Positions 1 to 8,506 of a DNA stretch of 64,000 nt are shown here, piece by piece. Position 1 is the first letter of the stretch. Every line of letters begins with the position of its first letter. The notes below the pieces were generated by a model. It was not told where the DNA came from and did not search any database. It was given only the letters and a program-made list of their open reading frames with translations. The DNA comes from Site-B1 sp963722665 (GTDB lineage: Bacteria > Bacteroidota > Bacteroidia > Flavobacteriales > Flavobacteriaceae). The position numbers and the translations under genes are program-made. The stretch spans positions 97,216 through 161,215 of the forward strand of contig CAVRNW010000020.1 in the NCBI GenBank assembly GCA_963722665.1, given 5' to 3'.

Positions 1-281
1 TCAGCACCTCTTTTAATTGATTCCAGGGCATTTGTATTGGATCTTTTAACATCTGACACAAAAATAGTTTGACAGATTTTAAACTTTGTAGCTTTAGTAT
101 CTGATACATCAGGCAATGAATTAAATTCATCAGTGTGATAAAAAGGTTTTACGTTTATACCTTCATTTGTCTTCCAAATTAGTGTTTGGTTATAATCTGC
201 TCCTTTGAGATCTACCTGGATCAGTTGTTTCCATTCTTTTGAAGAAACAGGCTTGAATTGTTTAAATAATGATTTACTCAT
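1..281 (-). CDS. mutA: Methylmalonyl-CoA mutase small subunit, N-terminal part (runs off window)
   Basis: The minus strand from the ATG at 281 reads MSKSLFKQFKPVSSKEWKQ, then a stretch with DLKGADYN and LIWKTNEGINVKPFY, and stays open to the window edge (93 codons). This is the typical N-terminus of the small subunit of bacterial heterodimeric methylmalonyl-CoA mutase, which with the B12-binding large subunit interconverts succinyl-CoA and (R)-methylmalonyl-CoA in the cytoplasm. The start overlaps the end of the upstream FtsB-like gene by 8 bp, so it is probably co-transcribed with udk and that gene. The catalytic partner would lie beyond position 1. The family call rests on the N-terminal signature only. 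Confidence 0.8.
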   Translation of the reverse strand, partial: MSKSLFKQFKPVSSKEWKQLIQVDLKGADYNQTLIWKTNEGINVKPFYHTDEFNSLPDVSDTKATKFKICQTIFVSDVKRSNTNALESIKRGA

Positions 282-600
282 CTTCAGTTTTTTTAGCTAT
301 GCTATCTTCATATTCAATTATATATATTTCTTCATTGTCTCGCTTCATATAATATTTTTCCCTTGCAAATTTTTCCAATCCTTCATCATTACTCAAGGTC
401 TCTATTTCCTTTTTATCCTTTACAATTTCTCTATTGTAGTACTCCTTTTCACTTTCCAGATCATCCATTTCTTTATTAAGCTCAAGATGAGTTAAAAAAG
501 AGTTGGTGTCAAAAAACAACATCCAAATAGCAAAAACTACAAATATTAATACAAAGATATTCCTGAAGATCTTGAAAAACAGTTTTTTGTTTTTAGTCAT
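274..600 (-). CDS. Septum formation initiator (FtsB/DivIC-like) protein
   Basis: A 108-residue bitopic membrane protein. A short basic N-terminus (MTKNKKLFFKIF) is followed by one transmembrane helix at about residues 12-30 and a coiled coil rich in E, K and L at about 38-75, then the conserved GLEKFAREKYYMKRDNEEIYII segment typical of FtsB/DivIC. Such proteins bridge FtsL and FtsQ in the divisome. The gene sits between udk (8-bp overlap) and the methylmalonyl-CoA mutase small subunit gene (8-bp overlap), an arrangement that suggests translational coupling. Family assignment is from length, topology and the C-terminal motif. Confidence 0.85.
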   Translation of the reverse strand: MTKNKKLFFKIFRNIFVLIFVVFAIWMLFFDTNSFLTHLELNKEMDDLESEKEYYNREIVKDKKEIETLSNDEGLEKFAREKYYMKRDNEEIYIIEYEDSIAKKTEDE

Positions 601-1207
601 TGTACAATCTTTCGTTTATTATAGTTTTAACTATATCTATAGCGACTGTATTGTATTTATTATTAGGAATAATAATATCTGCATATTCTTTCATGGGTTC
701 AATAAACTGTTGATGCATTGGTTTTAGTGTGGTTTGGTATCTTTCTAACACTTCCTCAAGGTTTCTGCCTCTTTCTGCAATATCCCTCTTAAGTCTTCTA
801 ATTAAACGTTCATCACTATCGGCATGAACAAATATTTTAATATCAAACATTTCTCTTAACTCGGGATTTGTTAATATTAAGATGCCCTCAACGATCATGA
901 CTTTTCTCGGGTGTGTTAAAATGGTATCTCCGGTTCTGTTATGCTTTACAAAGGAATACACCGGTTGCTCAATGACATTTCCTTTTTTTAATTCCTTGAG
1001 ATGATTTTCAAGTAATTCAAAATCGATTGATCTAGGATGATCAAAATTGATTGTTACCCGTTCATCTAAAGAAAGATGAGAAGTATCTTTATAATAGGAA
1101 TCTTGTGAGATAACTCCAACCTCACCTTCAGGAAGTTCAGCAAGTATTTGATTGACTACAGTTGTTTTACCACAACCTGTTCCACCTCCAATACCAAGTA
1201 TAAGCAT
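593..1207 (-). CDS. udk: Uridine kinase
   Basis: 204 residues. The P-loop GGTGCGKT lies at residues 8-15, followed by the conserved SQDSYYKD and NFDHPRSIDFELL segments that bind nucleoside and phosphate. Later the VEGILIL and RRLKRDIAERGR segments form the Walker B and lid regions. Uridine/cytidine kinase phosphorylates uridine and cytidine to UMP and CMP with ATP or GTP in pyrimidine salvage. Length and motifs match bacterial Udk throughout. It is the first gene of a three-gene overlapping run on the minus strand with the FtsB-like gene and the mutase small subunit gene. Confidence 0.95.
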   Translation of the reverse strand: MLILGIGGGTGCGKTTVVNQILAELPEGEVGVISQDSYYKDTSHLSLDERVTINFDHPRSIDFELLENHLKELKKGNVIEQPVYSFVKHNRTGDTILTHPRKVMIVEGILILTNPELREMFDIKIFVHADSDERLIRRLKRDIAERGRNLEEVLERYQTTLKPMHQQFIEPMKEYADIIIPNNKYNTVAIDIVKTIINERLYND

Positions 1208-1241
1208 AGAATTCTAAATTAGATTTCACACAAATTTACTA

Positions 1242-2351
1242 CTATTTCTTGGGAATAATTTTAACTATTCCAACATTTTCAACACCTGCATAAATATACC
1301 CGTCAGGACCTTGTTTGACGCTTCTTACTCTACCCAAACCATCGATTAATTTGTCTTGTTTAACAATTTTTCCGTCTTTAATAACACATCTGTCTAAATA
1401 TTGAAATTTTAAAGATCCAACTAACAAATTTCCTTTCCATCCCGGATATACATCACTAGTTATAAAAGCCATTCCGCTAGGTGCTATAGAAGGAACCCAA
1501 TAATGAATTGGTTGTTCCATTCCGGGAAGGCTTGTATGATCTGTAAATTTGGTTCCACTGTAATTGACTCCATAACTAATTAATGGCCAGCCATAATTTT
1601 TTCCGGAATGAATAATATTAATTTCATCGCCTCCTTTTGGTCCGTGTTCATGAATCCAGATTTCACCTGTTTCTGGATTTTTTGCCATTCCCTGCGGATT
1701 TCTATGACCGTAAGAGTAAATTGCTTTTTTAGCATTTGGAGTATCTACAAACGGATTGTCAATTGGAATAGACCCATCATCATTTAGTCGATAGATCTTG
1801 CCGCAATCAATATTAATGTCTTGCGGATTTACATCTCGATTTCCTCTATCACCTATGCTAAAATATAAGTAACCATCATTATCAAATTCAATTCGGGATC
1901 CAAAATGTTGTCCTCTTCCAGAATCAGGTGAAGCTTTATAAAGCACTTCTTTTTCCACGAGAGAATTGTCCTTTAATTTGGCTCTCATAATGGTTGTGTT
2001 TGCGGTGTCATCATCTCCATCATCAGACGATGCATAAGATAAATAGATCCATCCATTCTCTTTATAATTAGGATGTAGTTCAATATCCATTAATCCGCCT
2101 TGGCCTAACACAATTACAGTTGGTAAACCATTTATTTTGGTCTTTTTACCATCTTTAAAATGGATGAGTTCTCCTGATTTTTCAGTTATTAACATGGAAC
2201 TGTCAGGAAGAAATACAAACCCCCAAGGAATAGCTATATCTGAGACAACCACTTCATGGCTATGTTGTTTATTTTCTGGATTTTTATCCTGTGCGCAGGA
2301 CAGAAAATTTAAAAAGATGATAAATGTACAAACGATGGATTTTAGTTTCAT
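1242..2351 (-). CDS. PQQ-dependent sugar (aldose) dehydrogenase family lipoprotein
   Basis: 369 residues with a lipoprotein signal peptide ending in a lipobox (FLSC, Cys19), so it is probably anchored on the periplasmic side. The body matches the GSDH/YliI family of soluble PQQ beta-propeller dehydrogenases: IPWGFVFLPD, GQGGLMDIELHPNY, GRGQHFGSRIEFD, FSIGDRGNR, YSYGHRNPQGMA, EHGPKGGDEINII and YGWPLISYG are all present, including the catalytic His of the GQGG/GQHFG region and the PQQ/Ca-binding NPQG motif. These enzymes oxidise aldoses to lactones; the actual sugar cannot be told from the sequence. The gene stands alone, divergent from the tRNA-Pro promoter. Confidence 0.88.
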   Translation of the reverse strand: MKLKSIVCTFIIFLNFLSCAQDKNPENKQHSHEVVVSDIAIPWGFVFLPDSSMLITEKSGELIHFKDGKKTKINGLPTVIVLGQGGLMDIELHPNYKENGWIYLSYASSDDGDDDTANTTIMRAKLKDNSLVEKEVLYKASPDSGRGQHFGSRIEFDNDGYLYFSIGDRGNRDVNPQDINIDCGKIYRLNDDGSIPIDNPFVDTPNAKKAIYSYGHRNPQGMAKNPETGEIWIHEHGPKGGDEINIIHSGKNYGWPLISYGVNYSGTKFTDHTSLPGMEQPIHYWVPSIAPSGMAFITSDVYPGWKGNLLVGSLKFQYLDRCVIKDGKIVKQDKLIDGLGRVRSVKQGPDGYIYAGVENVGIVKIIPKK

Positions 2352-2394
2352 AATTACATGTATTTAGGATATAATAATTTAAAGATAATTATTA

Positions 2395-2423
2395 TTTGTT
2401 ATTAAAGAAAAACTATATATTTG
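2395..2423 (+). promoter_or_regulatory. Bacteroidota-type promoter for tRNA-Pro
   Basis: TTTG at 2395-2398 and TATATTTG (TAnnTTTG) at 2416-2423, spaced by 17 bp, lie 25 bp before the first base of the tRNA. This fits the -33/-7 consensus of the Bacteroidota primary sigma factor, though the spacer is slightly short. Confidence 0.6.
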
Positions 2424-2447
2424 CAAGCCTAAAATGATAACCAATTT

Positions 2448-2525
2448 CGGGGTGTAGCGTAGCCCGGTTATCGCGCCGCGTTTGGGACGCGGAGGTCGCA
2501 GGTTCGAATCCTGCCACCCCGACCA
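2448..2525 (+). tRNA. tRNA-Pro (anticodon TGG)
   Basis: A 78-nt cloverleaf. Acceptor arms CGGGGTG and CACCCCG pair. The anticodon arm GCCGCG-TTTGGGA-CGCGG carries TGG in its 7-nt loop (TTTGGGA). The T arm is GCAGG-TTCGAAT-CCTGC. The 3' CCA is encoded. The C at position 1 with the T-G-G anticodon is typical of proline tRNA in this group. Single copy, own promoter and terminator. Confidence 0.96.
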
Positions 2526-2533
2526 ATAAATAG

Positions 2534-2565
2534 CCAATCACGAAAGTGATTGGATTTTAGGCTTT
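2534..2565 (+). terminator. Rho-independent terminator after tRNA-Pro
   Basis: CCAATCAC (2534-2541), loop GAAA, GTGATTGG (2546-2553): a perfect 8-bp stem followed by a T-rich stretch. It lies 8 bp after the tRNA. Confidence 0.7.
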
Positions 2566-2656
2566 TTTATTTGATTTAGGTTGAAACTAGCTTTAAAAGT
2601 AACACGACAACAAATAATTTTACATTTTTATTGGATGTTGATTTAATTCTTCTTAA

Positions 2657-4729
2657 TTAATTCAATAATTCAGGTTTACTGAGGATCAATTCAATCTTTT
2701 TTATAATTACAGTAATTTGATTCATTTGTGCTTCTATATTTCTAAAATAGAGGCTAATATCCCTGTTAACCCAACTTTCGGAAATTACTCTTGCACCCAA
2801 ACTAATTCTCAATACAGCACTTTGAATATCATTTGAATATTTTACATTAACTGCCTGCCCAATATGACACTTTTGGGCAGCAAGCCTAATTATTTCTAAC
2901 GAAGATTCTGTAAAATGATCGGATAAATCAGAATTTAACAAAACATAGAGCTTTTTTACATTATCAATAGTTAGTACTTCATTCTTTTTAAGAATAAAGA
3001 AAGGGAAAATTGTACGTATATTTCTAAGCCCAAATTCTTCACTATTATAGGTGTTAATTTTTGTTTCATCTCCAAAGAGCGGTTCTAAAAAGGAGGCATC
3101 TTTAATAGAGTCTTCAACAAAATTGCAAAACATTTCAATTCCCAAATTTCTATATAAAATAGGTGTTTTGTAATACCGGTCCATTTCAACTATGGCAGCA
3201 TTCCAGCGCATATATGAGCCATAATTAAATCCATCAGATAAATCTTTTGAACAGAACCAGGATGTTGGCCAATCAGAATGATTATAATAATTGTTCAAAC
3301 CTTCCGGCAAAGTCTTTTTTACAGAATCAATTGATTTACTAACACTTTTAGGTACAATTAATGCGCCAGAATAGGGAGGACCTGTAAAGTATTTGCTTCC
3401 GGTAATGGTAACAATATATCCTTTATTTAAATAATTTTGTATATCCTTTGGATCTAACCTAAGTTGTGATCCATCTACAATAATTTGCATTGATAAATTA
3501 TCAAGAGACTTTAAATTTTCTATCATTTTTTCACTAGGTGATTGATAGCCTAATTTTGATTGATCCATTGCATGCAATACAATATGTCTACCTAATTCAT
3601 TCGTTTTTGAAATTGCATTAAATACTTCTGTATCTAATTGAGTTGATGATTTTAAATCACCATTTTCATCTCTTAAAGGAATTTTAATCAAATCAACATC
3701 CTTAAATCCTTCAATTTTATCTCCTTTTTTAACCGGACAATTCAAAGCAGTTGTATTTTCAAAATGCAAACCTTTTAACGCTGCAGGTACACCGCTACCG
3801 GTTTCATCAGAGGCGACTAGAACATGCGTAATTTTCTTGTCCGAAATAATTTGGGTTATGGCTGCTATTTGAAGAGAAGAATCAGTACCCGAGGGTGAAA
3901 AAATTATTTGACATTCATCATTTATTTTAAGGGCTTTTCTAAGGTTGCTTTTTAGCAATTCTGAAAATTCAATGGTTGAATTTTTGAAGCCTTTTTTTAA
4001 GCTGTTTTGAATCAATATTGTTCTAGCCTTGTCAGTTTTGTCAAAAGCAAAGTTTGATACACTCGTAGCTGTTGATGAGGCAAAAGTAAAAGCTTCTGGT
4101 CTTGGAAATGGTCGGCAACCATATTTATTTAACAATTGGAATTCGTCAATATTCAATCTAAGATCACCACCCGCCATTAATAAATATTCTGTTGGTTTTG
4201 CCAGATTTTCAAGAATTGGCTTCCAAGATTCTTTAAATATTTTGGTTGAATTATTTAATCCATGAAAAGATTGCAGTTCTTTATATTTTTCTAAAGATTC
4301 AGTATTTAAATCTTCATTCTTTTTGATCTTATCAATTAATAAAAAATCAAGACCTTTTAATTTTTCCTTATCCTCTTTTGGTAATAATTCATAGAATATT
4401 TGAGTAACTTTAAGAGCCGCCAAATCACATAAAACAGTATCAGATTTTTCTTTCCCCAAAGCTCTATACCATACTTGCCATTCAATACCATATCTTAAAT
4501 AAATTAAAGCTAAAACAGGTTTATCTAAAAATGACGCGCCAATTTTAATTGCTTTACCGGGAATAATTTTGAACAGATCAGGCTCACTATTTGAAGTGAT
4601 AATATTTATGCTGGTCATCTTAGGTACAGTATTAAATCTTTTTAAAACTCTAACCAGATAATTCACATTTTCTTTTTCAAATAATCTTGTTCTTTTATAT
4701 TGATCTTCAATTAGTATATTGTTTGCCAT
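2657..4729 (-). CDS. Large PLP-dependent (fold type I-like) enzyme of unknown function
   Basis: 690 residues, no signal peptide. The middle part has fold type I PLP-enzyme hallmarks in the right order: a phosphate-binding SPSGTD at 278-283, an IIVDGSQ segment with Asp419 where the residue that pairs with the PLP ring nitrogen is expected, and TGSKYFTGPP with candidate Schiff-base Lys446. About 230 residues precede the PLP domain and match nothing I recognise, and the C-terminal 150 residues would form the small domain. Substrate unknown. It lies between tRNA-Pro and the CYTH gene, on the hox strand but beyond the hox terminator. It is not an ordinary aminotransferase: those are about 400 residues. 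PLP binding is inferred, the reaction is not known. Confidence 0.7.
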   Translation of the reverse strand: MANNILIEDQYKRTRLFEKENVNYLVRVLKRFNTVPKMTSINIITSNSEPDLFKIIPGKAIKIGASFLDKPVLALIYLRYGIEWQVWYRALGKEKSDTVLCDLAALKVTQIFYELLPKEDKEKLKGLDFLLIDKIKKNEDLNTESLEKYKELQSFHGLNNSTKIFKESWKPILENLAKPTEYLLMAGGDLRLNIDEFQLLNKYGCRPFPRPEAFTFASSTATSVSNFAFDKTDKARTILIQNSLKKGFKNSTIEFSELLKSNLRKALKINDECQIIFSPSGTDSSLQIAAITQIISDKKITHVLVASDETGSGVPAALKGLHFENTTALNCPVKKGDKIEGFKDVDLIKIPLRDENGDLKSSTQLDTEVFNAISKTNELGRHIVLHAMDQSKLGYQSPSEKMIENLKSLDNLSMQIIVDGSQLRLDPKDIQNYLNKGYIVTITGSKYFTGPPYSGALIVPKSVSKSIDSVKKTLPEGLNNYYNHSDWPTSWFCSKDLSDGFNYGSYMRWNAAIVEMDRYYKTPILYRNLGIEMFCNFVEDSIKDASFLEPLFGDETKINTYNSEEFGLRNIRTIFPFFILKKNEVLTIDNVKKLYVLLNSDLSDHFTESSLEIIRLAAQKCHIGQAVNVKYSNDIQSAVLRISLGARVISESWVNRDISLYFRNIEAQMNQITVIIKKIELILSKPELLN

Positions 4730-4862
4730 AGGTGTTTTAAGTATAATTAATACTATAAAATTGTTAGAATCAATTGTATAGTATAGAAACTCAGACTAAT
4801 GTCATTTTTTGATATTCAGCTTGTTCTAAAATGCCGCTACTAAAATTACTATAACTTTATTA

Positions 4863-5336
4863 TTATTCCCATTCCTTAAATGGTTTTTTCACTATCATGG
4901 AGTTGTAATATTTCACGTCTCCAGTAACCTCTTTACCTAACCATTCCGGCTTTTCAAAATTTTCATCCTCAAATGACAATTCTATTTCGGCAACAATTAA
5001 TCCATTATTATCACCATGAAATTCATCTATTTCAAAAGTATGCTCACCGGATTTAACATGGAATCTAGTTTTTTCTATGATGCCAGGTTCACATATTTTT
5101 AATAATTCTCTGGCATCTTGAATATCTATTTCTTTTTCCCATTCAAAGCGAGATACTCCAGAATCATTACCAACACCTTTAACAGTAATAAATCCTTGGT
5201 TTCTTTTTATTCGAATACGAACAGTTCGCTCGGGGATAGTTGATAAGAACCCTTGTGTGATTTTTATTTCTTTTTCTGAATCAACTTTAAAAGTTTTATT
5301 TTTTACTAAAAATTTTCTCTCTATTTCTCGTACCAT
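4863..5336 (-). CDS. CYTH domain protein (inorganic triphosphatase / adenylate cyclase class IV fold)
   Basis: 157 residues that form one CYTH domain. The defining ExExK motif is EIERK at residues 4-8. Further acidic/basic tunnel residues are visible in TVRIRIKRNQGFITVKG, FEWEKEIDI, IEKTRFHV, FEIDEFHG and VAEIELSFEDENF. Bacterial single-domain members mostly hydrolyse inorganic triphosphate (or related polyphosphates) with a divalent metal. The start is 30 bp beyond the terminator that closes the hyp operon, so it is a separate transcription unit. Triphosphatase activity is inferred from family only. Confidence 0.88.
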   Translation of the reverse strand: MVREIERKFLVKNKTFKVDSEKEIKITQGFLSTIPERTVRIRIKRNQGFITVKGVGNDSGVSRFEWEKEIDIQDARELLKICEPGIIEKTRFHVKSGEHTFEIDEFHGDNNGLIVAEIELSFEDENFEKPEWLGKEVTGDVKYYNSMIVKKPFKEWE

Positions 5337-5365
5337 GAAAAAATGACTAAATGATTCTATTCAAT

Positions 5366-5396
5366 AAAAAAGCCGAACATTTGTTCAGCTTTTTAT
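5366..5396 (-). terminator. Terminator closing the hypA-hox-hypBC operon
   Basis: AAAAAAGCCGAACA (5366-5379) and TGTTCAGCTTTTT (5382-5394) form a stem with a 2-nt loop and one internal mismatch, flanked by A and T runs on both sides, so it can work in either direction. It begins immediately after the hypC stop codon on the minus strand. Confidence 0.75.
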
Positions 5397-5659
5397 TACT
5401 TACCCAAATTAGGTGGGTCTAAATCCTGTAATTCGTTTAATTGCTTGAGCAAATCAAATGTTTTTTTAGCTTCTTCTTCATCAATTGTGCTAATAGCCGC
5501 TCCAACATGTACAAGAACATAATCATTTACATTGGCTTCAGGAACTAAAGTCAGACTTACTTCTTTTATAACACCATCAAAAGAAACCTTACCTGTTCTA
5601 AATGTTTCGTCTAATTGTGATGTGATTTCTATTAATTTCCCCGGTATTGACAGACACAT
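5396..5659 (-). CDS. hypC: [NiFe] hydrogenase assembly chaperone HypC
   Basis: 87 residues starting MCLSIPGKL; the N-terminal Cys2 is the invariant residue by which HypC, with HypD, carries the Fe(CN)2CO unit and docks on the large subunit precursor. The rest (GKVSFDGVIKEVSL, NDYVLVHVGAAIS, EEEAKKTFDLL) is the small beta-barrel plus C-terminal helix. Length is family-typical. It is the last gene of the minus-strand operon, 3 bp after hypB. Since only one hypC is present, it probably serves both hydrogenases of the island. Confidence 0.95.
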   Translation of the reverse strand: MCLSIPGKLIEITSQLDETFRTGKVSFDGVIKEVSLTLVPEANVNDYVLVHVGAAISTIDEEEAKKTFDLLKQLNELQDLDPPNLGK

Positions 5660-5662
5660 AAT

Positions 5663-6508
5663 TTACGATTTTTGAGTTTTTAACCAATCATACCATTTTG
5701 ACATGCCTTCTCCTGTTGTTGCTGATACTTCAAAGAATTTCAAATTAGGATTTACTTGTAAAGCATATTCCTTTAATTTGTTAATATCGGTATTTACATA
5801 GGGTAGTAGGTCAATTTTATTAATGATACAAATATCTGATGTATGAAACATATCAGGATATTTAATTGGTTTGTCTTCTCCTTCAGTAGTACTAATAATA
5901 ACGACACGTTTAGATTCACCTAAATTGAACATGGAAGGACAAACCAAATTTCCAACATTTTCAATCATTAAAATAGAGTTGTCTTTTATGTTTAGCTGCT
6001 TAACGGCGTCATAAACCATATCACTTTCTAAATGACATCCTTTTCCCGTATTTATTTGAATGACCGGAATATCCAAGGCATCAATTCTGTTGGCATCATT
6101 CAACGTTTGTTGATCTCCTTCAATTACATAAAAGGAAAGGTCCTCTTTTAGATCTGATAAAGTTCTTTCCAGAATAGAAGTTTTTCCAGATCCCGGAGAG
6201 CTTACCAAATTGATTGCAAAAATGTTCTTAGCTTCAAAATATCCTTTATTTCTGGCAGCCATGACTTCATTATGTTGTAAAATATTTTGTTCCAGTTCTA
6301 TAACAGTTTTAGGATGATGTTCATGACTGTGAGAATGGTCATGACTATGAGAATGATCGTGATCATGGTGATGATGATCGTGTGAATGATCATGACTATG
6401 AGTATGTCCATCATGATGATGGTGATCATGTTCGTGAGCTTTTACCTCTTTTGGATTTTGAATAGTTACTCCATTCTCTCCTGATCCGCAACCACAAGTT
6501 CCACACAT
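5663..6508 (-). CDS. hypB: Hydrogenase nickel incorporation GTPase HypB
   Basis: 281 residues. N-terminal MCGTCGCG provides the high-affinity nickel-binding cysteines, followed by a histidine-rich stretch at about residues 23-66 that can store nickel. The GTPase domain carries the P-loop SSPGSGKTS, the switch region VIEGDQQTLNDANRI, IENVGNLVCPS (internal metal-site Cys) and NKIDLLPY. HypB with HypA inserts nickel into the hydrogenase large subunit after GTP hydrolysis. It lies between the hox maturation protease gene (22-bp gap) and hypC (3-bp gap). Confidence 0.96.
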   Translation of the reverse strand: MCGTCGCGSGENGVTIQNPKEVKAHEHDHHHHDGHTHSHDHSHDHHHHDHDHSHSHDHSHSHEHHPKTVIELEQNILQHNEVMAARNKGYFEAKNIFAINLVSSPGSGKTSILERTLSDLKEDLSFYVIEGDQQTLNDANRIDALDIPVIQINTGKGCHLESDMVYDAVKQLNIKDNSILMIENVGNLVCPSMFNLGESKRVVIISTTEGEDKPIKYPDMFHTSDICIINKIDLLPYVNTDINKLKEYALQVNPNLKFFEVSATTGEGMSKWYDWLKTQKS

Positions 6509-6530
6509 AATATTAATTGTTTTGATTTAC

Positions 6531-6992
6531 TCAAAGATAGTTAATAAGTACAGTATTTTTAAAATATTTTTTTGCTTTCTCAAGGTTAATGTTACCCTTG
6601 TTACTTAACCCAATCTTTAATTCCCAGTCATAACCTTGAATGCCAAAAATAGACGCATCTGGTTTATGATTGTATAATTTGTTAGATAAATACAATATAG
6701 TTTCTGGCGCTAAAGCATGTGTGCTAAAACTATATTTTTCTGATGGATGACATGGTTTTAAGTAAAAACCTTCCTCGGTATTTTCTTTAGTAGCATCAAC
6801 AAAAATAACTCTGTCGTAATTCGAAATTAATTCGGCATCTTCTATTTGAAGTTGATATCTGTATTCCAAATCAATCTTCGTATCCTGTTCATTTAAAAAG
6901 TCCAAAAAAGACCAACCTAAACCATCATCTTGCCTTCCGTTATTACCAATTCCAAAAATGATAACTCTTTCACTATCTTTTTTTCTCATCAA
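6531..6992 (-). CDS. Hydrogenase maturation endopeptidase of the NAD-linked hydrogenase (HoxW-like)
   Basis: 153 residues of the HybD/HycI/HoxW aspartic-type maturation protease family. The signature FGIGNNGRQDDGLGWSFLDFL near the N-terminus contains the metal-binding acidic residue, VIFVDATKE carries the second, and FSTHALAPETIL provides the conserved His. This protease removes the C-terminal extension of the large subunit once nickel is in place. The start codon lies inside the end of hoxH (20-bp overlap), so the two are translationally coupled, and HoxH is the likely substrate. A second protease (15971-16504) serves the membrane enzyme. Confidence 0.88.
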   Translation of the reverse strand: MMRKKDSERVIIFGIGNNGRQDDGLGWSFLDFLNEQDTKIDLEYRYQLQIEDAELISNYDRVIFVDATKENTEEGFYLKPCHPSEKYSFSTHALAPETILYLSNKLYNHKPDASIFGIQGYDWELKIGLSNKGNINLEKAKKYFKNTVLINYL

Positions 6993-8421
6993 TTAATTTA
7001 CCATCATTATCAAATAGTGAAATTTCCAAAGGCATTTGTCCTAGTGCATGAGTGGCACAGCTTAAACATGGGTCGTAAGCCCTTATGGCAACTTCAACCT
7101 GGTTAAGCATGCCTTCTGTCACTTCAGGTTTACCACTAATCACATTGTTGGCAACCCATTTTACAGCTTGATTCATGGGTTCGTTGTTGTGAGTCGTGGA
7201 CACAATTAGGTTACATCTTGTAATTCTATCTTTGTCGTCAACTTCATAGTGATGTATCAACGTACCTCGCGGAGCTTCAATGATTCCAATTCCTTCACCT
7301 CGTCTTTCACCTTTTCTAACCAGATCGTTGCTTAAAATATCCTCATCGTTCAATAATTTTTTCATCATTTCAGCACAATACAACATCTCGATCAATCTTG
7401 CCCAATGTGAATACATAGTCTTATTATTTACTTTATTATTGGTAGATAATTTAAATATGATTCGTTCTTCCTCTGCCAAAGGAGTTTCAATTCCGTTACA
7501 AATATTTATTCTGGCTAATGGACCAACACGATTCCAGCCTTTTTCTCTTCCTAATTCTTTTAAATAAGGAAATTTTAAATAGGACCATTTTTCAACACCT
7601 TCATTGAAATATTGAATGTAATCATCATTAGGAACATCATTTAAGATTACTTTTCCATTTGCATCCAACGCACGTAAATTACCATCATATAATTCTAGGA
7701 ACCCGTTTTCTTTGTTGACTAATCCTAAATGACCAGAAGGGTACTCTGCAAATCCGTCTAACCACTTGTGATTCACTTCATGATAACCTTTTAAGAATTC
7801 AATAATTTCTCTAGACCAATTAATCATGGCATCAACAGATGGAATCTCTTTACTGTTTAAAAAATAATCTCTTTCCTTTAAGGTAATTTTTTTGTGAACA
7901 CCTCCAGGAACAGCAGAGATACCATGGATACGTTTGCCAGCAATGGTTCTAATTATTTCCTGTCCAAACTTTCGCATTAAAATTCCTTTTTTAGCTAGTT
8001 CTGGATTTGCAATAGCAACTTCTGCTACATTTCGTTTAGTTGGATCGGCATTTACACCAAACAACAGATCTGGAGATGCTAAATAGAAAAAATGTAATGC
8101 ATGCGATTGGAATACCTGACCAAAGTGCAATAGTTTTCTAATTTTTTGTGCAGGCATAGTTAAATCTTTAGGATCTAAGCCTACAATTTGATCGATTGCT
8201 TTTGCGGCGGCTAAATGATGACTTACAGGGCAAATACCACACAGTCTTTGTACTAATACAGGAGCTTCCCAATAGGGATGTCCTTGAATGAAACGTTCGA
8301 ATCCACGAAATTCTACAATATGAAAAAAGGAATCTTTTACTTTGTTGTTTTCGTCTAAATGGATGGTTACTTTACCATGTCCTTCAACTCTGGTTACAGG
8401 ATCTATGACTAGTTTTTTCAT
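6973..8421 (-). CDS. hoxH: NAD-linked [NiFe] hydrogenase large (catalytic) subunit HoxH
   Basis: 482 residues. The Ni-Fe ligands are RLCGICPVSHH (Cys61, Cys64) and DPCLSCATH (Cys452, Cys455). After His458 there is a 24-residue C-terminal extension starting ALGQMPLE that is expected to be cleaved off. The N-terminal IDPVTRVEGHGKV and the absence of an export partner are typical of group 3 cytoplasmic enzymes; ALGQMP after the L2 motif is characteristic of HoxH of group 3d. It oxidises H2 reversibly and passes electrons through the HoxUY clusters to FMN/NAD on HoxF. Downstream of hoxUY (85-bp gap) and overlapping the protease gene. Confidence 0.95.
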   Translation of the reverse strand: MKKLVIDPVTRVEGHGKVTIHLDENNKVKDSFFHIVEFRGFERFIQGHPYWEAPVLVQRLCGICPVSHHLAAAKAIDQIVGLDPKDLTMPAQKIRKLLHFGQVFQSHALHFFYLASPDLLFGVNADPTKRNVAEVAIANPELAKKGILMRKFGQEIIRTIAGKRIHGISAVPGGVHKKITLKERDYFLNSKEIPSVDAMINWSREIIEFLKGYHEVNHKWLDGFAEYPSGHLGLVNKENGFLELYDGNLRALDANGKVILNDVPNDDYIQYFNEGVEKWSYLKFPYLKELGREKGWNRVGPLARINICNGIETPLAEEERIIFKLSTNNKVNNKTMYSHWARLIEMLYCAEMMKKLLNDEDILSNDLVRKGERRGEGIGIIEAPRGTLIHHYEVDDKDRITRCNLIVSTTHNNEPMNQAVKWVANNVISGKPEVTEGMLNQVEVAIRAYDPCLSCATHALGQMPLEISLFDNDGKLIDEKKR

Positions 8422-8506
8422 TTATTTTAAAGTTTATAAATCGTTGTTAGATTTGTATTTAAATTATACCAAAAAACGGGCTCTTGTCTATTAAGCCCAT
8501 TATAGG

